Shown one piece after another: positions 35,084 to 43,399 of a stretch of 64,000 nt of DNA (position 1 is its first letter; each line of letters begins with the position of its first letter). This DNA comes from Clostridium sartagoforme (GTDB lineage Bacteria; Bacillota; Clostridia; Clostridiales; Clostridiaceae). The stretch is from positions 47,123 to 111,122 of the forward strand of contig NZ_SRYR01000010.1 of NCBI RefSeq assembly GCF_004794105.1, written 5' to 3'. The position numbers and the translations under genes are program-made. The notes beneath the pieces were generated by a model. The model did no database searches, was not told the DNA's origin, and saw nothing but the letters and a program-made list of their open reading frames with translations.

Positions 35084-35968
35084 GTGAAAAAGGTTAAGTT
35101 TATTTATAATCCTTATTCAGGAGAAAATTTAATAATTGATAAACTTGATAAGGTTATAAAGATTCACCAAGAAGCAGGATACACTATTGTCCCATATAGA
35201 GTTGACAAGAATGTAGATGTAATAAATGCTTTTAATGATTTTAAAGATGTAAATTATCATTATGTATTGATAGCAGGTGGAGATGGGACTATTGATAGTG
35301 TAGTAAATGCTATGGCGAAAGTAGGAGTATCAGTGCCAATTGGAATATTGCCTGTTGGAACTGCAAATGACTTTGGAAAATTCTTAGGAATGCCTAATGA
35401 TATTATAAAGTCTTGCAAACAAATTCTTAATTCAGAAGTAACTGCTGTAGATCTAGGTAGTATTAATGATAAGTATTTTGTAAATGTAGCAAGTACAGGG
35501 TTATTTACAGATGTTTCTCAAAAAACAGATGTTAATTTAAAAAATACAATAGGTAAATTAGCATATTATTTAAAAGGTTTAGAGGAACTGCCTAACTTTA
35601 GAAAATTAAAAATAAAAATAAAATCTAAGGAAATGGAATTTGAAGGGCATATGTATTTTATGCTGGTATTTAATGGACAAACAGCTGGTAATTTCAAACT
35701 TGCATCTAGGGCAGAAGCAACAGATGGATTATTAGATGTTATTATATTTAAAGCAATTCCTATAATAGAACTTATACCTTTATTTGTTAAGGTTTTAAGA
35801 GGAGAGCATTTAGATTCAGACAACGTTATTTACTTTAAAACTGATAATTTATGTATTGAATCTCCAGAAGATATTGTAACAGACATAGATGGAGAAAAGG
35901 GACCAGATTTCCCATTAAACATAAAATGTATAAAAGGTGGACTAAAAGTTTTAGGCGTTAAGTCTTAA
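35084..35968 (+). CDS. Diacylglycerol kinase-type lipid kinase (YegS/BmrU family)
   Basis: The GTG start follows AAGGAGGGG. The catalytic domain opens KVKFIYNPYSG and has the nucleotide-binding AGGDGTIDSVVNAM (about 65-78) and VGTANDFGKFLG (about 92-103), the signatures of the DAGK catalytic fold. Two-domain length of 294 residues is standard. Firmicute DgkB recycles diacylglycerol to phosphatidic acid, and some relatives act on other lipids. pssA lies divergently upstream, so two phospholipid genes share one intergenic region. Confidence 0.88.
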   Translation: MKKVKFIYNPYSGENLIIDKLDKVIKIHQEAGYTIVPYRVDKNVDVINAFNDFKDVNYHYVLIAGGDGTIDSVVNAMAKVGVSVPIGILPVGTANDFGKFLGMPNDIIKSCKQILNSEVTAVDLGSINDKYFVNVASTGLFTDVSQKTDVNLKNTIGKLAYYLKGLEELPNFRKLKIKIKSKEMEFEGHMYFMLVFNGQTAGNFKLASRAEATDGLLDVIIFKAIPIIELIPLFVKVLRGEHLDSDNVIYFKTDNLCIESPEDIVTDIDGEKGPDFPLNIKCIKGGLKVLGVKS

Positions 35969-35974
35969 TAGCTA

Positions 35975-36124
35975 TAAAATGCGAGACATTTTATTAATAA
36001 AAAAATGAAATAATTAAAGAATGAAAAAATGTTAATAAAAATCTTTACAGATTTTTATTAGAGCATCTATAAATAAAGGAGGTTTTGCATAGCAAAACCT
36101 CCTTTATTCTTTCATTTTAAAATA
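35975..36124. repeat. RF3 inverted repeat with inner terminator
   Basis: Starts AAAATGCGAGACATTTT and holds the inner perfect stem GGAGGTTTTGC-AT-AGCAAAACCTCC, with TTTATTCTTTCATTTTAAAA on the right as the mirrored end. It directly follows the lipid kinase and probably terminates it. Copies at 45004 and 60934. Confidence 0.7.
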
Positions 36125-36316
36125 CGAAAATAACTGTGAAGATAAATAGACGGCTCCATAAGACAAATGGTTGTAAAAAGAAGTTCTAATTTATCGCCAT
36201 ATGCTTATTTCACATATTATATTTATATTTGTTAGTATATATCATTATTTAATGTATCTATACGGTGAATTTATAATTAAGTATATTTTAGCAGAATAGA
36301 AGTACTTATTGATGAT
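36120..36316 (+). repeat. RF6 repeat, short form
   Basis: CTCCATAAGACAAATGG and CGCCATATGCTTATTTCAC followed by an AT-rich tract match 43400-43782 almost base for base, but without the 195-bp structured insert found there. RF1 follows directly in both places, so RF6 plus RF1 may be one larger unit. Confidence 0.65.
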
Positions 36317-36470
36317 TGTTGAAATTCAGCTCGTCTGAATTTCTTCCTTTAGTTGGACTACATCCACAAGTTTAAATTATTTAAGGAGTTTTTAACATAT
36401 TATGCGTAAGCTGACTTGGAGTTTACGGCGGATGCCGAGCATAATATGTTAAAAACTCCTTCGTAATTTA
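36317..36470 (+). repeat. RF1 element
   Basis: Hairpin 1 GAAATTCAG-CTCGT-CTGAATTTC at 36321-36343. Hairpin 2 arms AGGAGTTTTTAACATATT (36384-36401) and AATATGTTAAAAACTCCT (36443-36460) are perfectly complementary over 18 bp around the core GCTGACTTGGAGTTTACGGC. Confidence 0.8.
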
Positions 36471-36479
36471 TTAATAGTG

Positions 36480-36507
36480 TTGCCTTTTAGTAGATTTTTA
36501 ATATAAT
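36480..36507 (+). promoter_or_regulatory. Promoter of the MgtE-like gene and its leader
   Basis: TTGCCT at 36480-36485, 16 nt, TATAAT at 36502-36507. Transcription would start near 36514, giving a leader of about 190 nt. The leader begins with a GATACTATA/TATAGTATC hairpin. Confidence 0.55.
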
Positions 36508-36581
36508 ATAATATTGGGTAGATACTATATATGAATTTGAATTATAGTATCCTATTTAAAAAAAATAAGGAGTGAATTTAA

Positions 36582-36653
36582 ATGGAGGAAGTTCCTCAGA
36601 GTAGTAATTTTAAAATTGAATATTATTGTTTTAGAGGAGATACTTTATTTTAA
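36582..36653 (+). CDS. Possible 23-residue leader peptide upstream of the MgtE-like gene
   Basis: GGAG lies 9-10 nt before an ATG that opens a 23-codon ORF starting MEEVPQSS and ending GDTLF. The acidic-proline start recalls leader peptides whose ribosomes fall apart at low Mg2+ (MgtL of enterobacteria begins MEPDP); that comparison is by pattern only. The ORF end overlaps the left arm of a 10-bp hairpin, so translation could decide whether the hairpin forms. Confidence 0.4.
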   Translation: MEEVPQSSNFKIEYYCFRGDTLF

Positions 36654-36683
36654 ATTAACATAATTATCTTATTTCTCCTCTAA
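36631..36683 (+). promoter_or_regulatory. Leader hairpin overlapping the upstream ORF
   Basis: TTAGAGGAGA (36631-36640) and TCTCCTCTAA (36674-36683) pair perfectly. The right arm ends 7 nt before the GGAGGA ribosome binding site of the main gene. The anti-arm TCTCCTC is itself complementary to that site, so it could form an alternative structure blocking translation. Confidence 0.5.
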
Positions 36684-36701
36684 GATGTAGGAGGAAGAGA
36701 T

Positions 36702-37970
36702 ATGAAGAATATGAAGAAGCTATCAGTATTTCTATACACAAATATCCTAGGACGTAAAATATATGATGAATTTGATGAAAGTATAGGTGAGCTTAGGGAT
36801 ATTTATGTAACTACAGAAGATGGCTATCCAAGAGTTATAGGCTATAAGGTTAGGAGAGATGGATCTACTTTTCATTATGAGTTTAGAACTATTAATTTTT
36901 ATCAGCTTGATAATAATAAAGTAAAGATAGTTACAAGAGGTAGTAAGGAAATATTACCAAGGACATACTCTTACCTTTTATCAGAGCACTTACTAGATAA
37001 AAAAATAGTAGATATTAATGGTAAACAAGTAGTAAGAGTTGATGATTTAAGAATAGCAGAAATAGCAGGCGAATATAGAGTAATTGCAGTTGAAACAGGA
37101 CCATATGCAAGATTTAGAAGATTAAATTGTGCAAAGCTTGGAAGCTTTATCTATGGTGTTTTAAGAAAGGATTATGAAGATAGAGTTTTAATGTGGGATG
37201 ATGTTGAATCCTTAGAAATGGTAAATAATAATTTACAAATTTCAGTACCATATAAAAAACTTTCTACATTACATCCAGCAGACCTTGCAGATATATTAGA
37301 AAACTTAGATGCAAGCTCAAGAAAGCAAATATTTGAATCCTTAGATGAAGATTTAGCAGCAGATACATTAGAAGAAATAGATCCAGAATATAAAGGAAGT
37401 ATTATAAAGGACTTAAGTGAAACAAAGACAGCTGAATTATTAGAAATAATGTCAAATGATGAAATCGCAGACGTCTTAGATGAATTAGATGATGATGAAA
37501 GAGAAAAAATCCTTATTAATCTTGAAAAGGAAGATGCTGAAGAAGTTAAAGAGATATTAGGATATGAAGATGAAGCTGTAGGAAGTATTATGAGAACTGA
37601 CTTCCTATCTTTTAACTTAGATATTACTATTGGAGAAATCATTGAGATAGTGAGAGAAATGGAAGAAGTTGAAGAAGATGAACTTTATAGGATTTATATT
37701 ACTGATGAAGAAGAAAGAGTTCTAGGTGCAATAACTTCTTATGATTTAATATTAAATAAGCCAAATGTTAAGGTTAAAGATATAATGGCTGAAGATGTAG
37801 AAGTTATAAGACATTATGTAAATATTGATGAAGCAATAGAACTAACTTCAAAATATGATTTATTATCTATACCAGTTATAGATGAAGAAGAAAAGTTAAT
37901 AGGAGCAGTTAATGCTCATGATTTAATAGATGAAATTCTTTATCCAGTTTGGAAGAAGAAAATTAGATAG
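36702..37970 (+). CDS. Soluble MgtE N-domain / CBS-domain protein with PRC-barrel region (422 aa)
   Basis: The N-terminal 160 residues resemble PRC-barrel-like segments (NILGRKIYDEFDESIGELRDIYV). LSTLHPADLADILENLD at about 185-202 begins the MgtE intracellular N domain, with acidic helices continuing to about 290. A CBS pair follows (VGSIMRTDFLSFNLDITIGE and VKDIMAEDVEVIRHYVNIDEA). The family's membrane channel domain is absent; no hydrophobic helix exists. In MgtE these domains sense Mg2+. Similar soluble proteins in Clostridia often neighbour NRAMP-related Mg2+ transporters, but none is encoded here. It may regulate a transporter elsewhere. Confidence 0.8.
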   Translation: MKNMKKLSVFLYTNILGRKIYDEFDESIGELRDIYVTTEDGYPRVIGYKVRRDGSTFHYEFRTINFYQLDNNKVKIVTRGSKEILPRTYSYLLSEHLLDKKIVDINGKQVVRVDDLRIAEIAGEYRVIAVETGPYARFRRLNCAKLGSFIYGVLRKDYEDRVLMWDDVESLEMVNNNLQISVPYKKLSTLHPADLADILENLDASSRKQIFESLDEDLAADTLEEIDPEYKGSIIKDLSETKTAELLEIMSNDEIADVLDELDDDEREKILINLEKEDAEEVKEILGYEDEAVGSIMRTDFLSFNLDITIGEIIEIVREMEEVEEDELYRIYITDEEERVLGAITSYDLILNKPNVKVKDIMAEDVEVIRHYVNIDEAIELTSKYDLLSIPVIDEEEKLIGAVNAHDLIDEILYPVWKKKIR

Positions 37971-38044
37971 GTAAAATATTGACAATTAAACTTTTAGTCA
38001 TATAATAAAAATATAAAACTTAGTAAAGTACTCAGAATTAAAGA

Positions 38045-38293
38045 CGAAGAAAAAGAAAAGTAGTATAAAGGAAGGTTACAGAGAGAAGGGGAAGATGAGA
38101 TCCTTTCACCTAGAATTTATATGAAGTGCCCTTTGGAGTTGAAGTTTGAATTTTTAGTAGGACTTTCCGGATTCATCCGTTACAATGAATACTGTAATTT
38201 ACAGTAATGAGTGAGATTAATTATTTAATCTAATTAGAGTGGAACCACGGAGTAGCCTTCGTCTCTATAAGGACTAGAGACGGGGGCTTTTTA
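38045..38293 (+). promoter_or_regulatory. T-box riboswitch, probably cysteine-specific, upstream of cysK
   Basis: The leader has an AGAGAGAAGG start of stem I, GAAGTGCCCTTTGG with a TGC (Cys) specifier candidate at 38127-38129, and the T-box AGTGGAACCACGG at 38239-38251. A terminator follows with stem CGTCTCTA...TAGAGACG and GGGGGCTTTTT ending at 38293. Uncharged tRNA-Cys would favour the antiterminator and switch on cysK-cysE. GTG (Val) is a possible misreading of the specifier by one base, but the downstream genes support Cys. Confidence 0.85.
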
Positions 38294-38330
38294 ATATAAA
38301 TTTTTACTTGAAAGTAATTACAAATGGATG

Positions 38331-38436
38331 TTTTAATTGATAATTTACATCTATAGTATTGCATAATTAAAAGTAAAATTATTGATTAAGTAAGATATTA
38401 AAATTTAAAGAATAGATTGATTAGTTTTTATATAGA
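38331..38436 (-). repeat. RF5 element between T-box and cysK
   Basis: TTTTAATTGATAATTTACATCTATAG at its left end and GTTTTTATATAGA at its right end align with the RF5 family in minus orientation. It fills much of the 283 bp between the T-box terminator and cysK. Confidence 0.5.
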
Positions 38437-38576
38437 TGTTTAGATAGTTTTTTACTTTAAGTATTCTAAATATGAAATACATCTTAATTAAAGTAGAATA
38501 TTTATTATAACTTATATAAATAAATTCAATAGGGGTTTTAAGAGTAAATTTATTATATATAAAAATGGAGGATATT

Positions 38577-39485
38577 ATGATTTACAATAATATGTTAGAT
38601 ATGATTGGTAAGACGCCAATATTAAAATTAAGTAGTTTAGTAGATGAAAATAGTGCAGAAGTATATATAAAATTAGAAAAATTAAATCCAGGTGGAAGCG
38701 TTAAAGATAGAGCAGCTCTTGGAATGATTGAAAATGCAGAAAAGCTTGGATTATTAAAGGAGGGTTCTATAATAGTTGAGCCTACAAGTGGAAATACTGG
38801 TATAGCTTTAGCTATGATAGGAAGATTGAAAGGCTATAAGGTTGTTATAGTAATGCCTGATAGTATGAGTAAAGAAAGAAGAGATTTAATAAAAGCATAT
38901 GGTGCTGAGCTTATTTTAACAGATGGAGCAGAAGGTATGAAGGGTGCTATAGAAAAAGCCAAGGAACTTACTAAGGATCCAAGGTATTTTATGCCTCAAC
39001 AATTTGAGAATTTATCAAATAGTAAGAAGCATTATGAAACTACCGCTGAAGAAATACTTGATGATCTAAGTGATTTAGATATGTTTATTGCAGGGGTAGG
39101 CACTGGTGGTACAGTTACTGGAGTTGCAAATAAACTTAAAGAAAAAAAGGAAGATATAAAAGTAGTTGCAGTTGAACCTGGGAGTTCTCCAGTTTTAAGT
39201 GGAGGAATGGCAGGTGCTCATAAGATTCAAGGTCTTGGATCTGGATTTGTACCAAAAATTTATAATTCTGAGTATATTGATGAGGTAGTGAAAGTTTCTG
39301 ATGAAGATGCTCTTAAAACTACTAAGCTCGTGGCTGAAAAAGAAGGAATATTACTTGGAATATCATCAGGAGCTGCAATCTACGTTGCATTAGAAAAAGC
39401 TAAAGTTCTTGGCAAAGGTAAGAAAATTTTAGCTATTGCCCCAGATGGTGGGGAAAAGTATATATCCATGGGAATATACGACTAA
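38577..39485 (+). CDS. cysK: Cysteine synthase A (O-acetylserine sulfhydrylase)
   Basis: A PLP enzyme that joins O-acetylserine and sulfide to give cysteine. The PLP lysine is K43 in NPGGSVKDRAAL, the substrate loop PTSGNTG is at 69-75, and the glycine-rich phosphate loop GVGTGGTVTG is near 173-182. ATG at 38577 is chosen because GGAGG lies 5 nt upstream; the ATG four codons earlier overlaps it. It has 302 residues, normal size. cysE follows, and the T-box upstream gives control by cysteine supply. Confidence 0.95.
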   Translation: MIYNNMLDMIGKTPILKLSSLVDENSAEVYIKLEKLNPGGSVKDRAALGMIENAEKLGLLKEGSIIVEPTSGNTGIALAMIGRLKGYKVVIVMPDSMSKERRDLIKAYGAELILTDGAEGMKGAIEKAKELTKDPRYFMPQQFENLSNSKKHYETTAEEILDDLSDLDMFIAGVGTGGTVTGVANKLKEKKEDIKVVAVEPGSSPVLSGGMAGAHKIQGLGSGFVPKIYNSEYIDEVVKVSDEDALKTTKLVAEKEGILLGISSGAAIYVALEKAKVLGKGKKILAIAPDGGEKYISMGIYD

Positions 39486-39520
39486 TTGCCTTAAGCAATT
39501 AAATTTAAGGAGGATTGGCT

Positions 39521-40105
39521 GTGTTTAATAACTTAAGATATGATATAAATAATATATTAGAAAATGACCCAGCAGCTAGAAGTAAAATTGAGGTATTCTT
39601 ATTATATCCTTGCATTCATGCTTTAATAGCATATAGAATTGCACATTTTTTATATAAGCATAAAAGGTTTTTCTTAGCTAGATTTATTTCTCAAATAGCA
39701 AGATTTACTACAGGAATAGAAATTCATCCAGGGGCCAAAATAGGTAAGGGATTATTTATTGATCATGGTATGGGTGTTGTAATTGGAGAAACCAGTGAAA
39801 TTGGAGATAATGTAACTATTTATCATGGAGTTACCCTTGGTGGAACTGGTAAAGAAAAAGGCAAAAGGCATCCTACAGTTGAGGACAATGTTATCATTGG
39901 AGCTGGTGCCAAGGTACTTGGACCTATTACCCTTAAGAAGGGAAGTAGAGTTGGAGCTAATACTGTAGTTTTAAAAGATGTTCCTGGAGGAGCTACGGTA
40001 GTAGGATGTGCTGGTAGAAATATAATTAAAAATGTTAATGATATTATCGAAGTTATCGATGAAGATGGAAGGAGAAAAACAATATATAATAATATGATGA
40101 TATAG
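39521..40105 (+). CDS. cysE: Serine O-acetyltransferase
   Basis: Makes O-acetylserine from serine and acetyl-CoA, the substrate of the upstream cysK. The GTG at 39521 is 7 nt after GGAGG; the TTG two codons earlier is too close. The C-terminal half is a left-handed beta-helix of hexapeptide repeats ([33 protein letters not shown]), with the catalytic His in FIDHGMG and [10 protein letters not shown]. At 194 residues it is the short Gram-positive form lacking the long N-terminal extension. It is in an operon with cysK under the T-box. Confidence 0.92.
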   Translation: MFNNLRYDINNILENDPAARSKIEVFLLYPCIHALIAYRIAHFLYKHKRFFLARFISQIARFTTGIEIHPGAKIGKGLFIDHGMGVVIGETSEIGDNVTIYHGVTLGGTGKEKGKRHPTVEDNVIIGAGAKVLGPITLKKGSRVGANTVVLKDVPGGATVVGCAGRNIIKNVNDIIEVIDEDGRRKTIYNNMMI

Positions 40106-40107
40106 GG

Positions 40108-40285
40108 ATGTGCTAGCGCACAATTAAAAATTAAGAATGAAAAATGAAGAATTGAGGAAAAAACTCATGAATGAGTTTAAAGAATTTGTTTTAAGTAATT
40201 TCTTTTAAATTACCTTATACATTTCAAATTCAAATTTAAATTTTATGTTTTTAATTTTTATATTTATGTAATAGCCATTTTAATT
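40108..40285. repeat. RF4 long AT-rich inverted repeat
   Basis: Left end GCGCACAATTAAAAATTAAG, inner hairpin AAAACTCATGAATGAGTTT, right end TTTTTAATTTTTATATT. It follows cysE and may end that operon. Confidence 0.6.
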
Positions 40286-40349
40286 GGAGAGTTTGTAATA
40301 ACTTTTTCCTGTAATCTATAAATGATATTTACTATATTTTGTTAATAAT

Positions 40350-41333
40350 ATGAGAGAAAAAATTATAAGTTATTGTAATACTTTAGGTTTAGATACTTTA
40401 GGATTTATAAAATGTAGAGAGTTTACAGAACTTAGAAGCTTTTTTTATGATAGAAAAGAAAAGGGACTTGAAAATGAATTTGAAGAAGAGGATGTAGAAA
40501 AAAGAATAAATCCTTTTATTTATATGGAGGAGGGGAAGACTATTATTTCAATAGCTTTCCCTTATCTGCATAATGTAGATTATTGTGATAATGGATTTTC
40601 AGTTTATACAAGAGGAACAGATTATCATAAAGTTGTTAAGTCTTATTTATCTAAGATCTGTGAATATATAGAAAGTTTAGGTGGAAAAGCATCTTCTTTT
40701 GTAGATAGCAACTTTCTACCTGAAAGATATATTGCTTACTTAGCAGGAGTAGGTTTTATAGGAAAAAATAATTTAATAATAACTGAAAAATATGGTTCTT
40801 ATGTATTTCTTGGAGAAATAATTACTGACTTAGAAATAGATTGTAATGAGAGAAATTATGAAGAAATAAAAGATTTTAAGGAATGTGGTAGTTGTGAGCT
40901 TTGTTATAAAAGCTGTCCAAGTAAGGCTATAAACCCATATAGAAAGAATAGTAATATTTGTGTATCATACTTTACTCAAAAGAAGGATTTATCAGATAAT
41001 CATATTAAGTTATTAAAGGGAAGAGTTTTTGGCTGTGATAGTTGTCAAGAACCATGTCCTTATAATAAAGATAAGGAATTTTCAAAAATAGAAGAGTTTA
41101 TTCCTTTTGATTTTATGAATAGTGATAATACTTTGGACCTTGCTAATATAAATAATAAAGGCTTTAAAGAAAGTTATTTAAGAACTTCTTGTGGGTGGAG
41201 AGGTAAAAATGTTTTAAAAAGGAATGCATTAATAAAAGCTAATAGTTGCAATGTAGATATAAGTAAAATTAAAACAGATTCCCCTTATTTAAATGATTAT
41301 GTTAATAGACTTTTAAACAGTAATAAAATATAA
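40350..41333 (+). CDS. queG: Epoxyqueuosine reductase
   Basis: Cobalamin- and iron-sulfur-dependent reductase that finishes queuosine in the tRNA anticodon. An N-terminal DUF1730-type domain (residues 1-165, with VDSNFLPERYIAYLAGVGFIGKN) carries the conserved Asp. It is followed by two [4Fe-4S] clusters: CGSCELCYKSCPSKAI and GCDSCQEPCPYNK, plus a single Cys in NICVSY. The 327 residues match short QueG forms without the HEAT tail. No good ribosome binding site precedes the ATG, but the amino terminus aligns with the family, so the start stands. It is monocistronic. Confidence 0.88.
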   Translation: MREKIISYCNTLGLDTLGFIKCREFTELRSFFYDRKEKGLENEFEEEDVEKRINPFIYMEEGKTIISIAFPYLHNVDYCDNGFSVYTRGTDYHKVVKSYLSKICEYIESLGGKASSFVDSNFLPERYIAYLAGVGFIGKNNLIITEKYGSYVFLGEIITDLEIDCNERNYEEIKDFKECGSCELCYKSCPSKAINPYRKNSNICVSYFTQKKDLSDNHIKLLKGRVFGCDSCQEPCPYNKDKEFSKIEEFIPFDFMNSDNTLDLANINNKGFKESYLRTSCGWRGKNVLKRNALIKANSCNVDISKIKTDSPYLNDYVNRLLNSNKI

Positions 41334-41444
41334 TGATTTATAAGTTGTAATAAAATTTTTATATATAAGTTGTAATTAAGTTTTTACATTTTATGAAGTT
41401 TTATTTCATGTTGAAAATAATTAATATATGAAGTCATCTAAACA

Positions 41445-41560
41445 ACTTATATTTAAATTAAAATATCGATTCTTTCAACTCAGATAATTTACTAAAGAAT
41501 TATTTTTAATTTATAATGATATAAAACTATAGATGTAGATTATTAATTGAAAAATATATA
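41445..41560 (+). repeat. RF5 element, distal copy
   Basis: Starts ACTTATATTTAAATTAAA and ends AGATGTAGATTATTAATTGAAA. Together with the next copy it occupies most of the 423-bp gap between queG and the PlsC-like gene, which holds no other gene. Confidence 0.5.
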
Positions 41561-41616
41561 TGTTATTAAATTAAAGTTCATGTTAAAAATATTTAAGATA
41601 TAAAGGAATTTTAACA

Positions 41617-41727
41617 ACTTATATAAAAATTAAATAAGGATGATTTAAATTAATGTAGTTTACTTCAAAACATTTTTGCTTTAAATTATATAAGAATGTA
41701 AAATGTAACCTACTAATTGAAACATAG
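41617..41727 (+). repeat. RF5 element, gene-proximal copy
   Basis: Starts ACTTATATAAAAATTAAATA and ends CCTACTAATTGAAACATA, close to the reverse complement of 63884-64000. It stops about 30 bp before the ATG at 41757, as the 55453 copy does before the response regulator. Confidence 0.6.
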
Positions 41728-41756
41728 TATAGCAAACTAGGAAGTGAGGGAGGATA

Positions 41757-42461
41757 ATGCTATCACCAATAGTAGTAAAAATAGTAAGTGCCTTGCCAGA
41801 GTCAATGGTAGTAAAAGTAACAAGAATATTAGTAAATAAATACTTTAAGAAATATGCGAATATTAAAATAGATGGAATTGAAAAGCTTGATAATGTAGAT
41901 GGACCTTTAATATTTATTTGCAATCATTTAAGTAATGCTGATGGCTTAATTTTAGACAAGATACTAAGAGAAAAGTTTGATCCAACCTTTGTGGCTGGAG
42001 TTAAATTATCTAATGATCCTGTAACTAAGTTTGGAACTATGATGGTTAAGAATATTGGAATAAAGCCAAACTCTGCAGATAAGGAAGCTATAACTAGAAT
42101 AGTAAAACTAGTTAGAGGTGGAGAAAATCTAGTTATTTTCCCAGAGGGTACAAGGAGTAGAACTGGTGCTATGATTGAAGGGAAAAAAGGTATTTTATTA
42201 ATAGCAAGACTTACAAAAGCTAAAATAGTACCTATAGGAATGTATGGTACAGAAATTCTTTTGCCTATTAACAAAGATGGCGATATGGGTGGAGAAAAAT
42301 TTAATTATGCTGATGTACATATAAAATTTGGTGATCCTGTTTCATTACCTGCAAAGGAAAAGGATGAAGACAAACATGATTTTGATGACAGATCAATGAA
42401 CTTTATAATGAAGTCAATTGCTAATTTATTACCTGAAAAATATAGAGGTGTTTATAAGTAA
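41757..42461 (+). CDS. 1-acyl-glycerol-3-phosphate acyltransferase-like protein (PlsC family)
   Basis: A membrane-associated acyltransferase of phospholipid synthesis. The catalytic H-x4-D is in CNHLSNADG (about 59-67), and the glycerol-phosphate site is FPEGTRSRTG (about 127-136). Two intermediate motifs (NIGIKPNSADKE and KIVPIGMYG) are also in place. At 234 residues it is full length. The ribosome binding site GGGAGG is correctly spaced. It likely follows PlsY in the pathway, although the genes are 23 kb apart. Acyl-chain specificity cannot be read. RF4 begins at its stop codon. Confidence 0.85.
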   Translation: MLSPIVVKIVSALPESMVVKVTRILVNKYFKKYANIKIDGIEKLDNVDGPLIFICNHLSNADGLILDKILREKFDPTFVAGVKLSNDPVTKFGTMMVKNIGIKPNSADKEAITRIVKLVRGGENLVIFPEGTRSRTGAMIEGKKGILLIARLTKAKIVPIGMYGTEILLPINKDGDMGGEKFNYADVHIKFGDPVSLPAKEKDEDKHDFDDRSMNFIMKSIANLLPEKYRGVYK

Positions 42462-42560
42462 TTAAAAATTAAGAATGAAAAATTAAAGGGAAAATTACTA
42501 TAGAATTTTTACTAATAGATATTTTGAATTAATTTAAATTTTTTATTCTTAAGTATTAAA
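42459..42560. repeat. RF4 repeat, partial
   Basis: TAATTAAAAATTAAGAATGAAAAATT at the PlsC-like stop, mirrored by AATTTTTTATTCTTAAG. The remaining sequence to nth is AT-rich without a gene. Confidence 0.55.
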
Positions 42561-42731
42561 TATAAGGCTGTTATGAAAAATGATAATTAGAAATATAAAA
42601 TTGTAAATTTATAATTAAGTAATTTTGAATACATAACTTCAGAAATTTATTTTAAAAAACTTATTTATGTGTTTAATTAATTTTTAGTTATTTAGTTTTA
42701 TTATGTGACAGCATAGTAGGTAGGTGATTTT

Positions 42732-43388
42732 GTGAAAAAGAGAACTAAAGAAATTTTAGAAATATTAAAGGTTGATTATCCAGATGCAAAATGTGAGCTT
42801 AATCATGAATCTGCTTTTCAGCTTTTAGTGGCTACTATTTTATCAGCTCAAACTACAGATAAGAAGGTTAATGAAGTAACAGAAACTTTATTTAAAGAAT
42901 ATCCTGATTTAGATGCCTTTTTAACTTTATCCTTAGAAGAGTTAGAAAGCAGAATAAAGCAAATAGGACTTTATAGAAGTAAGGCTAAGAACTTAATAAT
43001 GATGTGTAATCAATTAAAGCAAAACTTCAATGGAGAAGTTCCAAGTACTATGGAGGAATTAACCTCACTTGCAGGTGCAGGTAGAAAAACAGCAAATGTA
43101 GTTTTATCAAATGCTTTTGATGTGCCTTCTATAGCAGTTGATACTCATGTATTTAGGGTTTCAAATAGACTAGGACTTGCTAATTCAGAAAATGTTCTAG
43201 AAGTAGAAAAGCAATTACAAAAGGAACTTCCAAAGAGAGAGTGGAGCTTAACTCATCATTTATTAATCTTCCATGGTAGAAGATGTTGTATTGCTAGAAA
43301 TCCAAAATGTGAAATTTGTAATTTAACTAAGTACTGTAAATATTATAAAGAAAATCTGAAACTTAAAAAGACTAGTAAGAAAAAATAA
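42732..43388 (+). CDS. nth: Endonuclease III (DNA glycosylase/AP lyase)
   Basis: Removes oxidised pyrimidines in base excision repair. The helix-hairpin-helix LTSLAGAGRKTANVVL holds the catalytic Lys (K119), the catalytic Asp is D137 in AVDTHVFRVSNR, and a C-terminal [4Fe-4S] loop has C-x6-C-x2-C-x5-C (CIARNPKCEICNLTKYC). The GTG start follows GTAGGTGA. It is 218 residues, normal length, ending in a basic tail. Monocistronic; RF6 and RF1 follow. Confidence 0.94.
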   Translation: MKKRTKEILEILKVDYPDAKCELNHESAFQLLVATILSAQTTDKKVNEVTETLFKEYPDLDAFLTLSLEELESRIKQIGLYRSKAKNLIMMCNQLKQNFNGEVPSTMEELTSLAGAGRKTANVVLSNAFDVPSIAVDTHVFRVSNRLGLANSENVLEVEKQLQKELPKREWSLTHHLLIFHGRRCCIARNPKCEICNLTKYCKYYKENLKLKKTSKKK

Positions 43389-43399
43389 TAATTTGTATT

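Noticed and set aside
36120..36470. RF6 plus RF1 as a protein-coding remnant
   Set aside because: All frames are broken by many stops; the conserved features are hairpins, not codons.
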